From: Xylanimonas cellulosilytica DSM 15894
GTDB taxonomy: Bacteria > Actinomycetota > Actinomycetes > Actinomycetales > Cellulomonadaceae
Length of the DNA: 64,000 nucleotides
Direction: 5' to 3'
NCBI RefSeq assembly: GCF_000024965.1
Contig: NC_013530.1
Location: 434,001 to 498,000 of the forward strand
The first letter of the stretch is position 1; each line of letters begins with the position of its first letter. The position numbers and the translations under genes were made by a program. Positions 44,838-53,195 of this stretch are shown one piece after another. The notes beneath the pieces were generated by a model. The model was not told where the DNA came from. It did not search any database and saw only the letters and a program-made list of their open reading frames with translations.

Positions 44838-44856
44838 CCCGAGCGCGATCGCCCGA

Positions 44857-44890
44857 GCCGCCCGGCACCGGTCACCCGGTGCCGGGCGGC
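44857..44890 (+). terminator. Terminator hairpin after mmsB
   Basis: A perfect 15-bp GC-rich stem (44857-44871 and 44876-44890) with a TCAC tetraloop starts 19 bp after the mmsB stop. It is one of the strongest terminators in the window, yet the GH127 start follows after only 20 bp, so some read-through may feed that gene. Confidence 0.85.
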
Positions 44891-44910
44891 GCCGTCTGAA
44901 GGGATGATCC

Positions 44911-46812
44911 ATGACCTCACCCGTACGACCCTCCACCGGCGCCCTGCGGCCCCTCGGCCTGCACGACGTCACCATCGACGGCGGCTTCTGGGGCGAGCGC
45001 CAGGCGCTCAACGCCGCCGCGACGATCCCCCACGTGGAGGCCTGGCTCGAACGGCTGGGCTGGACCGGCAACTTCGACGCCGCCGTCGAAGGGCGCCTGC
45101 CCGCGGACCGGGCAGGCCGCGAGTTCTCCGACTCCGAGATCTACAAGCTGCTCGAAGGGATGGCCTGGGAGATCGGCCGCACCGGCTCCGTGGGGCTCGA
45201 GGCACGCTTCACGGCGCTCGCGGCCAGGGTGAGCGCCGCGCAGGAGCCGGACGGGTATCTCAACACGATGTTCGGCCGGCCCGGGCAGAAGCCCCGGTAC
45301 TCCGACCTGCAGTGGGGGCACGAGCTGTACTGCTTCGGGCACCTGATCCAGGCGGGGGTCGCCCGAGCCCGCACCCACGGGCACGATGCGTTCGTCGAGA
45401 CGGTCGTCCGCGCTGCCGACCACGTCTGCGAGCAGTTCGGGCCCGACGGCGACCAGCGCGTGTGCGGTCACCCGGAGATCGAGGTGGCGCTGGCGGAGCT
45501 GGCCCGGGTGACGGGGGAGCGGCGGTACCTGGACCAGGCTCGGGCGTTCGTGGAGCGCCGCGGGCACGGGGTGCTCGGCGACATCGAGCTCGGTACCGCG
45601 TACTTCCAGGACGACGTCCCGGTCCGCGAGACCGAGGTGTTCGCGGGGCACGCGGTCCGGGCGCTGTACCTGGCCGCGGGGGCGGTGGACGTCGCCCTGG
45701 AGACCGGTGACGACGAGCTCCTCGCAGCCGTCGCCGCAGCCACGACGCGCACGCTGGCCCGTCGCACCTACCTCACGGGCGGCATGGGCGCCCACCACGA
45801 GGGGGAGTCGTTCGGGGTCGACTTCGAGCTGCCGCCGGACCGCTCCTACTCGGAGACGTGCGCGGGCATCGCGTCGGTGATGCTCAACCACCGGCTGCTG
45901 CTGGCGACGGGTGAGGCGCGCTACGCCGACGCCGTCGAGCGGACGCTGTTCAACGTCGTCGCGACGTCGCCCGCGGCGGACGGGCGCGGCTTCTACTACA
46001 CGAACACGCTGCATCAGCGGGTCCCCGGCAAGGAGGTCGTGCCCGACGAGGTGAGCCCTCGCGCGTCGTCGTCGCTGCGGGCGCCCTTCTTCGCCGTCTC
46101 GTGCTGCCCCACGAACCTCACGCGCACCTTCGCGTCGCTCGGTGCGTACGTCGCCACGGCGTCCGACGACGGCGTCCAGCTCCAGCAGTACGCCCCAGGG
46201 GCGGTGCGGGCGTCGCTGCCCGCCGGGCCCGTGGAGCTGGCCGTGCGCACCGCCTATCCCGCCGACGGGCGGATCGAGGTCGAGGTGGTCCAGGCACCCG
46301 TCGGCGCCTGGGACCTCACGCTGCGCGTGCCCGCGTGGGCTGTCGGCGCCACGGTCGCCGTCGACGACGGTGCGCCCGCTCCGGCGGACCCGGGGTACGT
46401 GACGGTCGCCGGCCCCGGTGCGGGCGGCGTCGTCGTGCTCGATCTGCCGATGGCGCCCCGCTGGACCTTCCCCGACCCGCGGATCGACGCGGTGCGCGGG
46501 CAGGTGGCGGTGGAGCGCGGTCCCATCGTGATGGCCCTGGAGTCCGTGGATCTGGAGTCGGTGGACCTGGATTCGGTGGGCCTCGGCGCCGACGTGGGCG
46601 CGGTGCGCGTGCGCACCGACGTCGCGCCCCGCGTGCACGACGGTCGCGTCCAGGTGCCTGTCACCGTCGTCGAGGTGGCCGACGGCGACTGGCCCTACGG
46701 CCAGGCGGCCGGGCCCGCTGCCGGCCAGGAACGGTGCGTCGACCTGGTCGAGTACCACGCCTGGGCCGAGCGTGGGCCGTCGACCATGCGCGTCTGGATG
46801 CCGGTCCGATGA
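44911..46812 (+). CDS. hypBA1: GH127 beta-L-arabinofuranosidase
   Basis: The 633-residue enzyme releases beta-linked L-arabinofuranose from plant hydroxyproline-rich glycoproteins and related oligosaccharides. GH127 zinc and catalytic residues are present as SETCAG (E315, C317) and SCCPTN (C398, C399), equivalent to the Glu-Cys-Cys-Cys site of HypBA1, where the first Cys of the CC pair is the nucleophile. No signal peptide, so it acts inside the cell. ATG at 44911 with GAAGGG 7 nt upstream. The C-terminal part holds a short 5-residue tandem (ESVDL ESVDL DSVGL). Downstream of the arabinose importer and upstream of the second LacI gene. Confidence 0.9.
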   Translation: MTSPVRPSTGALRPLGLHDVTIDGGFWGERQALNAAATIPHVEAWLERLGWTGNFDAAVEGRLPADRAGREFSDSEIYKLLEGMAWEIGRTGSVGLEARFTALAARVSAAQEPDGYLNTMFGRPGQKPRYSDLQWGHELYCFGHLIQAGVARARTHGHDAFVETVVRAADHVCEQFGPDGDQRVCGHPEIEVALAELARVTGERRYLDQARAFVERRGHGVLGDIELGTAYFQDDVPVRETEVFAGHAVRALYLAAGAVDVALETGDDELLAAVAAATTRTLARRTYLTGGMGAHHEGESFGVDFELPPDRSYSETCAGIASVMLNHRLLLATGEARYADAVERTLFNVVATSPAADGRGFYYTNTLHQRVPGKEVVPDEVSPRASSSLRAPFFAVSCCPTNLTRTFASLGAYVATASDDGVQLQQYAPGAVRASLPAGPVELAVRTAYPADGRIEVEVVQAPVGAWDLTLRVPAWAVGATVAVDDGAPAPADPGYVTVAGPGAGGVVVLDLPMAPRWTFPDPRIDAVRGQVAVERGPIVMALESVDLESVDLDSVGLGADVGAVRVRTDVAPRVHDGRVQVPVTVVEVADGDWPYGQAAGPAAGQERCVDLVEYHAWAERGPSTMRVWMPVR

Positions 46813-46824
46813 GGCGTGCCCGCT

Positions 46825-46842
46825 CTACATCGTTGAATGTAG
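46825..46842. promoter_or_regulatory. Operator candidate in the second LacI promoter
   Basis: CTACATCGTTGAATGTAG has perfect 6-bp arms (CTACAT and ATGTAG) around CGTTGA, and overlaps a TAGGGT -10 box at 46840-46845. The TACATCG part matches the two sites before the importer at 47940-47971, suggesting autoregulation by this LacI protein. Confidence 0.65.
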
Positions 46843-46884
46843 GGTGGGCGCTGCTGGTCGACGACGACGCCGGAGGTGCCCGTG

Positions 46885-47889
46885 GTGGTGACGATGCAGG
46901 ACGTCGCCGCGCGTGCCGGTGTGTCCGTCAAGACGGTCTCGAACGTCGTCAACGACTACCCCTACATCCGTCCCGCCACGCGGGCGCGCGTAGAGGAGGC
47001 GATCGCCGCCCTCGGCTACCAGGTGAACGTGGCGGCGCGGAACCTGCGCCAGGGGCGCACGGGCATGATCGGCCTCGCCCTGCCGGAGCTGCGCGTGCCG
47101 TACTTCGCGGAGCTCGCCGACTCGGTGATGCGGGCTGCCGAGGCCCAGGGCCTGGTGCTGCTCATCGAGCAGACGGGATCCGTCGGCGAGCACGAGGCCG
47201 AGGTGCTGCACGGCCCGCGGCGGCGGTTCACCGACGGCCTGCTGTTCTCGCCCGTGGCGATGGACCCGCGCGACCACCCGGAGCTCGATGTCGACTACCC
47301 GCTCGTGCTGCTCGGCGAGCGCGTGTTCGACGCCGGGGTGGACCACGTCACGATGGCGAACGTCGAGGGTGCGCGGGCTGCGACCAGCCACCTCGTGGAG
47401 CGGGGGTGCCGGCACATCGCCGTCATCGGCGTCCACCCGGGGGAGGCGATGGGCTCGGCCGCGCTGCGGTTCGACGGGTACCTCCAGGCGGTGCGCGCGG
47501 CCGGGCGCGAGTTCAACCCGCGGCACGCGGGCGTCGCCCAGCGCTGGGTGCGCTCGACGGGCGCCGTGGCGATGGCTCAGGTGCTCGACTCGGGCGTCCC
47601 GGTCGACGGGGTCTTCGCCATGAACGACGCGCTCGCGCTCGGCGCGCTGCACGTGCTGCACTCGCGCGGCCTGCGGGTGCCCGACGACGTCGCCGTCATC
47701 GGGTTCGACAACATCGACGACACCGAGTACTCCGAGCCGCCGCTGAGCTCGATCGACCCGGGCCGCGAGCAGATCGCGGACCAGGCCGTCGGGCTGCTCG
47801 TGGCGCGGATCGCCGGGAGCACGGCGCCGCCCCGGCAGGTGGTGGCCGACTTCGCGCTCGTGGAGCGCGAGTCCACCGCCCCGGTGTAG
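46885..47889 (+). CDS. LacI family regulator of the arabinan-oligosaccharide locus
   Basis: The protein of about 334 residues has a LacI HTH (VTMQDVAARAGVSVKTVSNVVNDYPYIRPATRARV), the hinge NVAARNLRQGRTGMIG, and a sensor domain with VFAMNDALALGALHVL and AVIGFDNIDDTEYSEPPLSS. Several GTG codons (46876, 46882, 46885, 46888) could start it; 46885 has the best spacing from GGAGG (46872-46876). Matching CG-centred palindromes lie before this gene and before the permease operon downstream, so it probably represses both until an arabino-oligosaccharide binds. Confidence 0.85.
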   Translation: MVTMQDVAARAGVSVKTVSNVVNDYPYIRPATRARVEEAIAALGYQVNVAARNLRQGRTGMIGLALPELRVPYFAELADSVMRAAEAQGLVLLIEQTGSVGEHEAEVLHGPRRRFTDGLLFSPVAMDPRDHPELDVDYPLVLLGERVFDAGVDHVTMANVEGARAATSHLVERGCRHIAVIGVHPGEAMGSAALRFDGYLQAVRAAGREFNPRHAGVAQRWVRSTGAVAMAQVLDSGVPVDGVFAMNDALALGALHVLHSRGLRVPDDVAVIGFDNIDDTEYSEPPLSSIDPGREQIADQAVGLLVARIAGSTAPPRQVVADFALVERESTAPV

Positions 47890-47939
47890 CCCAGGTCACA
47901 GTTCCGTATCGAGCCCTGGGGGCTCTTGCGGGCAGACTT

Positions 47940-47971
47940 CCATCGATGTAGAAATCTCCTACAACGATGTA
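47940..47971. promoter_or_regulatory. Tandem LacI-type operators before the arabino-oligosaccharide importer
   Basis: Two CG-centred sites lie side by side: CCATCGATGTAG (47940-47951) and TACAACGATGTA (47960-47971), their CG centres 21 bp apart, about two DNA turns. Both fit TACAWCGWTGTA loosely, as does the site at 46825-46842. They precede the permease start by 35-65 bp and would cover the promoter. Confidence 0.65.
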
Positions 47972-48005
47972 CAGCGCGGACCGAATCGACTCAAGGAGGA
48001 GTTGG

Positions 48006-48908
48006 ATGCTGAAGCGCCTGATGTTCTCGCAGAAGGCAGCGCCCTACCTGTTCGTGCTGCCGTTCGTGCTCACGTTCGGCATCTTCTGGGCCTTCCCGCT
48101 CGGGCGCTCGGTCATCATGAGCGGGCAGAACATCCTGCCCGGCCAGGTGGAGAACGTCGGGTTCGCCAACTACGAGCGGCTGTTCGGCGACCGGCTCTTC
48201 TGGCTCGCCATGGGCAACTCGCTGCGGTACACGATCCTCACGCTCGTGCTGCTCATCCCGATCCCGCTCTTCCTGGCCGTCCTGGTCAACTCGAAGATCG
48301 GGTCCCCGCGGCTCAAGGCGTTCTTCAAGTCCGCGATGTTCATCCCCGCGCTCACCAGCGTCGTCGTCGCGGGCATCGTGTTCCGGCTGATGTTCTCCGA
48401 GTCCAGCACCGCGCTGATGAACCAGATCATCGGGGTGTTCGGGCTGGAGCCCACCAAGTGGCTCAAGAACGACCTCACCGGTCTCGCCGCGCTGCTCATC
48501 GTGGCTCTGTGGCGGTGGACCGGCGTCAACATGATGTACTTCCTGGCCGGCCTGCAGTCGATCCCGCAGGAGTACTACGAGGCCGCCGACCTCGACGGCG
48601 CCTCCCGCTGGCAGCAGTTCCGCTACGTCACGCTGCCCCAGCTGCGGCCCACGCTCATCTACGTCGTGACGATCTCCGTGTACGGCGGCATGGCGATGTT
48701 CCTGGAGAGCTTCATGCTCTGGGGCGGCAACAACTCCCCGCAGAACATCGGCCTGACGATCGTCGGGTACCTGTACCGGCAGGGCATCGAGAAGAACGAC
48801 CTCGGGTACGCCTCCGCCGTCGGCGTCGTGCTCCTCGTGGTCATCCTCGCAATCAACCTCACCCAGCTGTCCTTCAACGGCATGTTCCGCAAGGAGGCCA
48901 CCCGATGA
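48006..48908 (+). CDS. Sugar ABC transporter permease (MalF/AraP type)
   Basis: The 300-residue permease has six TM helices and the EAA loop EYYEAADLDGASRWQQFRYVTLPQLRP that contacts the ATPase. ATG at 48006 with AAGGAGGAG (47993-48001) just upstream. It is first in a permease-permease-binding protein-GH51 gene set, so it probably imports arabino-oligosaccharides. No ATPase gene is in the set; a shared MsiK-type ATPase encoded elsewhere is expected, as is common in actinobacteria (inference). Confidence 0.92.
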   Translation: MLKRLMFSQKAAPYLFVLPFVLTFGIFWAFPLGRSVIMSGQNILPGQVENVGFANYERLFGDRLFWLAMGNSLRYTILTLVLLIPIPLFLAVLVNSKIGSPRLKAFFKSAMFIPALTSVVVAGIVFRLMFSESSTALMNQIIGVFGLEPTKWLKNDLTGLAALLIVALWRWTGVNMMYFLAGLQSIPQEYYEAADLDGASRWQQFRYVTLPQLRPTLIYVVTISVYGGMAMFLESFMLWGGNNSPQNIGLTIVGYLYRQGIEKNDLGYASAVGVVLLVVILAINLTQLSFNGMFRKEATR

Positions 48909-49771
48909 GCCGCCGCGCCCCCGCATTGACCCGGCTGCCGGCCCGGCGCCGCCCGGCCGCGATCGGCATGACCGTCGCCTTCGTCGTCGTCGGTGCCCTC
49001 GCGCTCATCCCGTTCTGGGCGATGCTGGTCGGCACGTTCCAGGACGGCGAGATGCTGATCCGGTACGGCCTCAACCTGGGGCTCGACCCGGCGAACGCGC
49101 ACCTGCGCAACTACGTGATGCTGTTCACCGACTCGGGGCCGTACTTCACGTGGTTCGCGAACTCGATCGTGCTGACGGTCATCCAGGTGGTCGGCACGCT
49201 GCTGATCAGCGCGTTCGTCGCGTACGGGTTCGCGATGTACGACTTCCGGTTCAAGACGACGCTCTTCATCCTCGTCGTCGTCCTCATGACCATCCCCTTC
49301 GAGATGCTCATGCTGCCGCTCTACGTGCAGACGAACGCGATGGGGCTGTCGGACAACTACGCCGCGATCCTGCTGCCCTTCCTCGCGCAAGCCATGACCA
49401 TCTTCTTCTTCCGCCAGTACCTCGTGGGCATCCCGCGGGAGATCCTCGAGGCCGGGCGGGTCGACGGCGTGACGGAGTTCGGGATCTTCTTCCGCCTCGT
49501 GGTGCCGCTCATGAAGCCCGCCTTCGCCGCGATGGCGATCCTCAACGGCATGGCGAGCTGGAACAACTTCCTGTGGCCGCTGCTGGTGCTGCGCTCACCG
49601 GAGAAGTACACGCTCCCCATCGGCCTCAACACGCTGCTGACGCCGTACGGCAACAACTACTCGCTGCTCATCGTCGGCGCGTTCTTCTCGCTCATCCCCA
49701 TCCTGCTGCTCTTCCTCGCCTTCCAACGCTTCTTCATCCAGGGCATGACCGCCGGCGCCGTCAAGGGCTGA
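48905..49771 (+). CDS. Sugar ABC transporter permease (MalG/AraQ type)
   Basis: The 288-residue permease has six TM helices and the EAA loop EILEAGRVDGVTEFGIFFRLVVPLMKP, plus the MalG-like C-terminal tail ending FFIQGMTAGAVKG. It pairs with the preceding permease, whose stop overlaps its start by 4 bp (ATGA). The binding protein gene follows after 27 bp. Confidence 0.93.
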   Translation: MSRRAPALTRLPARRRPAAIGMTVAFVVVGALALIPFWAMLVGTFQDGEMLIRYGLNLGLDPANAHLRNYVMLFTDSGPYFTWFANSIVLTVIQVVGTLLISAFVAYGFAMYDFRFKTTLFILVVVLMTIPFEMLMLPLYVQTNAMGLSDNYAAILLPFLAQAMTIFFFRQYLVGIPREILEAGRVDGVTEFGIFFRLVVPLMKPAFAAMAILNGMASWNNFLWPLLVLRSPEKYTLPIGLNTLLTPYGNNYSLLIVGAFFSLIPILLLFLAFQRFFIQGMTAGAVKG

Positions 49772-49798
49772 CGGCACGAGATCAAAGGAGATCCACAC

Positions 49799-51148
49799 AT
49801 GAAGCTCACCCGCACCCTGGCGGCCACCGCCGCCGTCGCGGCGCTCGCGCTCACCAGCGCGTGCTCGCAACCGTCGGCGGGCACGCCCGACGACGAGTAC
49901 TCCTCCACCGTCGACCAGAAGGCCGGCGCCGACGCCACCACGCTGTCCCTGTGGACGTTCGTCGAGCTGCACGGCGCGTTCTACGAGACCATGGCCGCCC
50001 ACTGGAACGAGCAGAACCCGGACAAGCAGGTCAAGCTCGACGTCAACGTCATGCCGTACGACGACATGCACAACAAGCTCCAGCTCGCCCTCAACTCGGG
50101 CGACGGCGTGCCGGACCTCGTCGACATCGAGCTGGGCAAGTTCCCGAACTTCACCAAGGGCACGCCCCCGCTCGAGGACCTCACGGCCTACGCCGAGCCC
50201 TACGCGGCCGACCTCGTGCAGGCCCGCCTCGACCTGTACTCCAAGGCCGGCAAGACGTACGGCTTCGACTTCCACGTCGGCACCACGCTCGCGTTCTACA
50301 ACACCGAGCTGCTCGACGCCGCGGGTGTCGACTACACGAGCATCACGACCTGGGACGACTACCAGGCGGCGGGCGTGAAGTACCACGAGGCGACCGGGAA
50401 GAGCTTCGCCACCGCGGACACGTCGGCCCTGTGGCAGGCGAACCTGCTGCTCGGCCAGCTCGGCGGCGACTACCTCGACGCCGACGGCACGGTGACGGTC
50501 GACAGCCCCGAGGTGGTCGAGGCGTTCGACATCCTCAAGGGCATGCAGGACTCCGGCGCGGCGTCCGTGCCGCCGGGCGGCCAGCCCGACACCGAGGAGG
50601 CCTACGGCGCGATCAACTCCGGCGACTTCGCCGCGATGATCATGCCCGAGTGGTTCATGTCCCGCTTCACCGCCTACATGCCCGAGCTCAAGGGCAAGAT
50701 CGCCATCGCCCCCGCCCCGGTCGTCGCGGGCGCGAAGGTCAAGACGGTCGGCGGCGGCGGCACCGGCACCGCGGTCCCGTCGGCCGGTGAGCACGCCGAT
50801 CTCGCGGCCGAGTTCATCGCCTACGCCAAGCTGTCCAAGGACGGCAACGTCGAGATCTGGCAGACCCTCGGCTTCGACCCCATGAACACGTCCATGTGGG
50901 AGGACGAGTCCATCACGCACGACCCGTCCAACGAGTACGTCCAGTACTTCCAGACCAACCCGTTCGACGTGCTCAACGAGGTCAGCGACTCGATCGGCCT
51001 GCTCGTGTCCTCCACGAGCGAGAACGCTCCGTCGGTCGGGAACCTGTTCACCACCGAGACGCTGAACAACATCTTCGAGTCGGGCACGCCCGTCGCCGAC
51101 GCGCTCGCCCAGGCGCAGTCCGACCTGAAGAACGAGCTCGGCCAGTAG
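49799..51148 (+). CDS. Sugar-binding lipoprotein (family 1, AraN-like)
   Basis: The 449-residue protein has a signal peptide with lipobox TSAC (Cys22) and the family 1 solute-binding fold (LSLWTFVELHGAFYETMAAHWNEQNPDKQVKL at the start, VPDLVDIELGKFPNFTKG, TLAFYNTELLDAAGVDY). It delivers oligosaccharides to the two permeases before it. AAAGGAG precedes the ATG. The next gene is an arabinofuranosidase, hence the assigned substrate class. A 12-bp perfect hairpin follows. Confidence 0.92.
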   Translation: MKLTRTLAATAAVAALALTSACSQPSAGTPDDEYSSTVDQKAGADATTLSLWTFVELHGAFYETMAAHWNEQNPDKQVKLDVNVMPYDDMHNKLQLALNSGDGVPDLVDIELGKFPNFTKGTPPLEDLTAYAEPYAADLVQARLDLYSKAGKTYGFDFHVGTTLAFYNTELLDAAGVDYTSITTWDDYQAAGVKYHEATGKSFATADTSALWQANLLLGQLGGDYLDADGTVTVDSPEVVEAFDILKGMQDSGAASVPPGGQPDTEEAYGAINSGDFAAMIMPEWFMSRFTAYMPELKGKIAIAPAPVVAGAKVKTVGGGGTGTAVPSAGEHADLAAEFIAYAKLSKDGNVEIWQTLGFDPMNTSMWEDESITHDPSNEYVQYFQTNPFDVLNEVSDSIGLLVSSTSENAPSVGNLFTTETLNNIFESGTPVADALAQAQSDLKNELGQ

Positions 51149-51156
51149 TCCCGCTG

Positions 51157-51184
51157 CCGGGTCCGGGCACCCGCCCGGACCCGG
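51157..51184 (+). terminator. Hairpin between the binding-protein gene and abfA
   Basis: A perfect 12-bp GC stem (51157-51168 and 51173-51184) with an ACCC loop begins 8 bp after the binding-protein stop. It may end the transcript or only dampen read-through into abfA, 71 bp downstream. Confidence 0.8.
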
Positions 51185-51254
51185 CCGTCCGCAGCCGCGC
51201 CCCCTTGCCCGGCTCTGCCTCGCCCCGCCCTGCCTCCCGACCAGGAGTTCCTGC

Positions 51255-52769
51255 ATGCTGCCCGTCTCCATCACCCTTGACCCCGCATTCCGCGTGGGGC
51301 CGGTCCGCCGCCGCACGTTCGGCTCCTTCGTCGAGCACCTCGGCCGCTGCGTCTACACCGGCATCCACGACCCCGAGCACCCCACCGCCGACGCCGATGG
51401 GTTCCGCAAGGATGTCGTCGAGCTCACCCGGGACCTCGGCGTCAGCACGGTCCGCTACCCCGGGGGCAACTTCGTCTCCGGCTACCGGTGGGAGGACGGC
51501 ATCGGCCCGGTCGAGCAGCGGCCCCGCCGGCTCGACCTCGCGTGGCACTCGACGGACCCGAACACGGTGGGCGTCGACGAGTTCGTGCGCTGGTCGCGTG
51601 CGGCCGACGTCGAGCCGATGATGGCCGTCAACCTGGGCACGCGCGGCGTGCAGGAGGCGCTCGACCTGCTCGAGTACTGCAACGTCAAGGGCGGCACGCG
51701 CTGGTCGGACCTGCGCCGTCAGAACGGCTCGCCCGAACCGCACGACATCAGGATGTGGTGCCTCGGCAACGAGATGGACGGCCCGTGGCAGATCGGCCAC
51801 AAGACGGCGTACGAGTACGGCCGCCTCGCCACCGAGACCGCCCGCGCGATGCGCATGATCCAGCCCGACCTCGAGCTCGTCGCCTGCGGCTCCTCGGGCG
51901 TGCCCATGCCCACGTTCGGCGAGTGGGAGCGGATCGTCCTGGGCGAGACGTACGAGTACGTCGACATGATCTCCGCCCACGCCTACTACTGGGAGGAGGA
52001 CGGCGACCTCGGCTCGTTCCTCGCCTCGGCGACGGACATGGACCACTTCATCGAGTCCGTCGCCGCGACCGCCGACGCCGTGCGCGCGCACAAGAAGGTG
52101 TCCAAGCGCATCCACATCTCGTTCGACGAGTGGAACGTCTGGTACCAGCACCGCGCCGAGTCCAAGCCGCCCACCGGGGACGACTGGCCCGTCGCGCCCG
52201 TGCTGCTGGAGGACAGGTACAACGTCGCGGACGCCGTCGTCGTCGGCAACCTGCTCATCTCGCTGCTGCGGCACACCGACCGCGTGCACGCCGCCTCGCT
52301 CGCGCAGCTCGTCAACGTGATCGCGCCGATCATGACCGAGCCCGGCGGCCGCGCGTGGAAGCAGACGATCTTCCACCCGTTCGCCCAGGCGTCCCGCTAC
52401 GCCCGCGGCGACGTGCTGCGCGTCGCGCTCGACGTCGCGACGTACGAGACCGCGAAGTTCGGCGACGTCGCGCTCGCCGACGCCGTCGCGACGTACGACG
52501 CCGAGACCGGCGAGGTCGCGCTGTTCGCCGTCAACCGCTCGACGACGCAGCCCGCACGCCTCGACGTCGACCTGCGCTCGATCCCGGGCCTGGAGCTCGT
52601 GGAGGCCAGCGTGCTGGCGAACCCCGACCACCAGTGGCAGGCCACGGCCGACGACGACTCCTCGGTGGCCCCGCGTGCGAACGCGACCGCCCAGGTCGCC
52701 GACGGCCGCCTCACGCTCGAGGTGCCGCCGGTGTCGTGGAACGTCGTGCGCCTCGCCGTGCGCGGGTGA
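51255..52769 (+). CDS. abfA: GH51 alpha-L-arabinofuranosidase
   Basis: The 504-residue intracellular enzyme trims alpha-L-arabinofuranose from arabino-oligosaccharides. GH51 catalytic residues are seen as acid/base E173 in CLGNEMDG and nucleophile E292 in SFDEWNVWY; FGSFVEHLGRCVYTGIHD and RYPGGNFVSGYRWEDGIGP are family signatures. A beta-sandwich makes up the last 110 residues. AGGAG precedes the ATG at 51255. Last gene of the arabinan set, probably under the second LacI regulator. Confidence 0.95.
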   Translation: MLPVSITLDPAFRVGPVRRRTFGSFVEHLGRCVYTGIHDPEHPTADADGFRKDVVELTRDLGVSTVRYPGGNFVSGYRWEDGIGPVEQRPRRLDLAWHSTDPNTVGVDEFVRWSRAADVEPMMAVNLGTRGVQEALDLLEYCNVKGGTRWSDLRRQNGSPEPHDIRMWCLGNEMDGPWQIGHKTAYEYGRLATETARAMRMIQPDLELVACGSSGVPMPTFGEWERIVLGETYEYVDMISAHAYYWEEDGDLGSFLASATDMDHFIESVAATADAVRAHKKVSKRIHISFDEWNVWYQHRAESKPPTGDDWPVAPVLLEDRYNVADAVVVGNLLISLLRHTDRVHAASLAQLVNVIAPIMTEPGGRAWKQTIFHPFAQASRYARGDVLRVALDVATYETAKFGDVALADAVATYDAETGEVALFAVNRSTTQPARLDVDLRSIPGLELVEASVLANPDHQWQATADDDSSVAPRANATAQVADGRLTLEVPPVSWNVVRLAVRG

Positions 52770-52790
52770 CCGCGTCGGCCCACCGGGCAG

Positions 52791-52828
52791 CAACCCTAGT
52801 CAATTAGTCGGCTAATGGACTAGGGTTG
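52791..52828. promoter_or_regulatory. 38-bp inverted repeat operator of the YtrA-type regulator
   Basis: The arms pair 11 bp, skip one mismatch, then pair 5 bp more around a TCGG centre. The left part includes CAACCCTAGTC and the right part includes the -10 box TAGGGT (52821-52826), 6 nt before the regulator ATG. Long inverted repeats covering the promoter are typical of YtrA-family GntR operators. Confidence 0.85.
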
Positions 52829-52832
52829 CTCC

Positions 52833-53195
52833 ATGTTCTCCGGAGAGACCCCGGTCTTCCAGCAGCTCGCGGCGAAGATCGCGGACGACATCGTCGCCGG
52901 GGTCTACCCGGAGGAGACGGCCGTGCCGTCGGCCACGGACTTCGCGGCGTTCCACCGGATGAACCCGGCCACCGCGAGCAAGGGAGTCAACCTGCTCGTC
53001 GACCTCGGCGCGCTCTACAAGCGGCGCGGAGTCGGCATGTTCGTCGCCCCCGGAGCCCGTGTGCTGCTGAAGAAGGCGCGACGGGAGCAGTTCCAGGCCC
53101 AGTACGTCCGCCCCTTCCTGGCTGAGGCGCGGCTGCTGGGCATCGGCAGGGACGAGCTGCACCAGATGATCGACGAGGAAGTGGGTCAGTCGTGA
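52833..53195 (+). CDS. GntR family regulator, YtrA subfamily
   Basis: The 120-residue protein is a winged helix of the YtrA type (FQQLAAKIADDIVAGVYPEETAVPSATDFAAFHRMNPATASKGVNLLVDLGALYKRRGVGMFV) with only about 50 residues of C-terminal helix for dimerisation. The transcript appears leaderless (TAGGGT, 6-nt gap). The operator at 52791-52828 covers the promoter. It overlaps the ABC ATPase gene by 4 bp. YtrA-type regulators commonly control ABC exporters induced by cell-wall antibiotics. Confidence 0.9.
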   Translation: MFSGETPVFQQLAAKIADDIVAGVYPEETAVPSATDFAAFHRMNPATASKGVNLLVDLGALYKRRGVGMFVAPGARVLLKKARREQFQAQYVRPFLAEARLLGIGRDELHQMIDEEVGQS

